From Rathayibacter sp. VKM Ac-2754 (lineage in GTDB: Bacteria > Actinomycetota > Actinomycetes > Actinomycetales > Microbacteriaceae), in assembly GCF_009807095.1 (NCBI RefSeq), contig NZ_WUCC01000024.1, positions 1 through 35,596 of the forward strand: a stretch of 35,596 bases of DNA. The letters are read 5' to 3'. The notes beneath the pieces are model-generated. The model had not been told where the DNA came from. It did no database searches and worked only from the letters and a program-made list of their open reading frames with translations. Position numbers and translations under genes: made by a program. Below, piece after piece: positions 34,099 to 35,596 of the stretch (positions within the stretch are counted from its first letter, which is position 1; the number at the start of each line of letters is the position of its first letter).

Positions 34099-35596
34099 TC
34101 CCCAACGTCACCTACGGCGGGGACATGGGCGGCCTCGTGCAGTACCTCGCCGGCCCCGGCCGTGCCAACGAGCACACCGAGCAGCACTTGATCGCGGGGG
34201 ACCCGGCGATCATGGCGATGCACGGTGAGTCGGTGCTTGATCGCGAGGCTGCGCGGGCGATCGCGAAGATGCTGACCCGCAACCGGGACATGTTCGACGT
34301 CGACGTGACCCGTCAGGTGAAGGTGTTCGATCCGGAGACGGGAGAGCAGACCGGCACCGAGCGGGTGAAGTCCGATGTGTGGCATTGCTCGCTGTCGCTG
34401 CGCGCCGAGGAGGGCCAGCTCACGGACGAGCAGTGGGGCCGGATCGCGACTGATTTTGTGGACCGGATGGGGTTCGCGGGGGACTCGTCGGGAAAGGCTG
34501 ACTGCCAGTGGATCGCGGTGCGTCACGGGGTGTCGAAGAACGGGAACGACCACATCCACATCGCCGTGTCGACGGTGCGCGAGGACGGCACCAAGGCGCA
34601 CATCCCGCGGGACAAGAAGCTGTCCCAGACGGTCGCCCGCGAGCTTGAACGTGAGTACGGGTTGGAGCGTCTGCACGAGCCGGAGCGTGAGCTGGGGGAG
34701 CGTGCGGTGCAGCCGGCCGCGCGCGAGGTCGCGCAGCGCCGCGGTGCCGTCGAGGTGGACTCGCACCGGCTGGAGCGCGCGGTGCGATCCTCCGCCGCAG
34801 CGTCGGTGGATGAGGCAGAGTTCGTGCGCCGGATGCGTCAGGCCGGCGTCCTGGTTCGGCCCCGCTACGCGGCAGGCCGTGACGATGTTGTCGCGGGCTA
34901 CTCGGTCGCGTTGCGGCCCGAGAAGGGGCAACCGGTGGTGTGGCACGGCGGCGGAAAGCTGGCGCGTGATCTGACGCTGCCGGAGATGCGCAAGCAGTGG
35001 CCGGACTGTCCGGAGACGGCGACCGAGGCGGTGCAGGAGTGGCGGGCGACGGCGAAGAACCCGTGGAAGTACCAGCCGGTCAACCCGGGCCGGGAAACGA
35101 AGGAGCCGGCGCCGGAGTTGTGGTCGGAGTACACCCGTGACATCGCTCGGCTGAATGAGCAGTTGAAGGGCGTCTCGTTCGCGGATCGCGCGACGTGGGC
35201 GCATGCGGCGAAGGAAGCATCGGGCGCATTTGCCGCCTGGTCGCAGCGCATCGAGGCGACCCCGGGGCCGCTCGCGGATGCCGCGCGATCGCTGGCGCGG
35301 ACGGCGCACCTGCGCGCGCACGAGTCGAAGGCGCGACCGGTGCAGCGCTCGTCCGCGGCGGGTAACGCCATGGTGCTGATGCAGCTCGCGCAGTCCGGTA
35401 AGCCGGGCATGGCGGAGGCGCTGCTGATGCGTGAGCTGGTGAAGCTGAGCATGTCGATCTACCGCATGCACAAGGCGGCCGGCGACGCGCGACGCGCCCA
35501 CGACGTGCGCTCGATGATGGAGCAGCGGATGATGCGCGTGTCCGAGCGGATGCCTGCCATTCCCGATGCCGCGAAGACCACGCCGGCACCGCAGCG
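34095..35596 (+). CDS. Relaxase, N-terminal 500 residues (continues at base 1)
   Basis: The conjugative relaxase (PF03432-type, MobP-like). The start GTG at 34095 overlaps the mobC stop. A catalytic Tyr is probably Tyr7 or Tyr17 in VTYGGDMGGLVQYLAG. WHCSLSL (about residues 96-102) and the metal site HGVSKNGNDHIHIAVS, with His153 and His155 plus His144, complete the three relaxase motifs. The rest is a helical, Ala/Arg-rich domain with no helicase motifs. The frame is still open at the window end and continues exactly at base 2, giving 562 residues. The relaxase nicks oriT, stays covalently bound and is exported with the strand. Confidence 0.92.
   Translation, partial: MIPNVTYGGDMGGLVQYLAGPGRANEHTEQHLIAGDPAIMAMHGESVLDREAARAIAKMLTRNRDMFDVDVTRQVKVFDPETGEQTGTERVKSDVWHCSLSLRAEEGQLTDEQWGRIATDFVDRMGFAGDSSGKADCQWIAVRHGVSKNGNDHIHIAVSTVREDGTKAHIPRDKKLSQTVARELEREYGLERLHEPERELGERAVQPAAREVAQRRGAVEVDSHRLERAVRSSAAASVDEAEFVRRMRQAGVLVRPRYAAGRDDVVAGYSVALRPEKGQPVVWHGGGKLARDLTLPEMRKQWPDCPETATEAVQEWRATAKNPWKYQPVNPGRETKEPAPELWSEYTRDIARLNEQLKGVSFADRATWAHAAKEASGAFAAWSQRIEATPGPLADAARSLARTAHLRAHESKARPVQRSSAAGNAMVLMQLAQSGKPGMAEALLMRELVKLSMSIYRMHKAAGDARRAHDVRSMMEQRMMRVSERMPAIPDAAKTTPAPQ

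Overview
The window is a GC-rich, conjugative-type actinobacterial plasmid. I read it as the complete circle, cut inside the relaxase gene. The last two bases plus the first base complete a codon, and the frame that opens at 34095 then runs on to the stop at 185-187, giving a 562-residue relaxase. The host is probably a Micrococcales or Microbacteriaceae-like actinobacterium. The grounds are high GC, many GTG starts and GTGA/ATGA overlaps, a monoderm-type transfer apparatus with an SCO6880-like protein, a DUF4913 protein, an Lsr2 protein, probable leaderless promoters and a mycobacterial-type SOS box. The genus is inference.

Layout. (1) 33500-35596 and 1-1090: transfer initiation, with a candidate oriT, mobC, the relaxase and a coiled-coil partner. 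(2) 12048 down to 1157, minus strand: the mating-channel operon, with a lipoprotein, a cell-wall hydrolase, a VirB2-like peptide, a VirB8-like protein, a TrbL/VirB6 channel, an SCO6880-like protein, a VirB4 ATPase, three tiny proteins, a TraG/VirD4 coupling protein and DUF4913. (3) 12205-16728: a regulatory block with two winged-helix proteins, then a tightly coupled set of HTH regulator, ImmA-type protease, seven-helix membrane protein and alpha/beta hydrolase, followed by a small RHH-like protein. (4) 16863-20130: replication (AEP-primase-like Rep), an SOS-boxed small gene and a parAB partition operon. (5) 20075-22642: a perfect 389-bp direct repeat in two copies, each led by an array of 8-bp TACAG repeats. 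The segment between them holds an NrdH redoxin and an SSB-like gene. (6) 22712-31063: establishment and defence genes, with an ArdC-type antirestriction protein, Lsr2, an SRAP protein, a restriction-modification pair with a divergent companion gene, and a string of very small zinc-ribbon and basic proteins. (7) 31249-33467: a serine resolvase with a candidate res site and three uncharacterised genes.

How it fits together. Rep, ParA/ParB and the resolvase would keep the plasmid stable. Relaxase, MobC, TraG and the VirB-like channel would transfer it. ArdC, the R-M system, SSB, SRAP and Lsr2 would help it survive entry into a new cell. The region 12895-13008 carries nested inverted repeats between divergent regulators and looks like the control point of the regulatory block.

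Strongest leads for something under-described: the four-gene HTH/protease/7TM/hydrolase cassette with its operator, and the partition site, in which one pentamer (TACAG) recurs at 8-bp spacing in the parA operator and in two arrays of different length (6 and 13 units), each fused to the same duplicated 389-bp structured segment. Functions come from motifs I can read in the translations. No database search was run.
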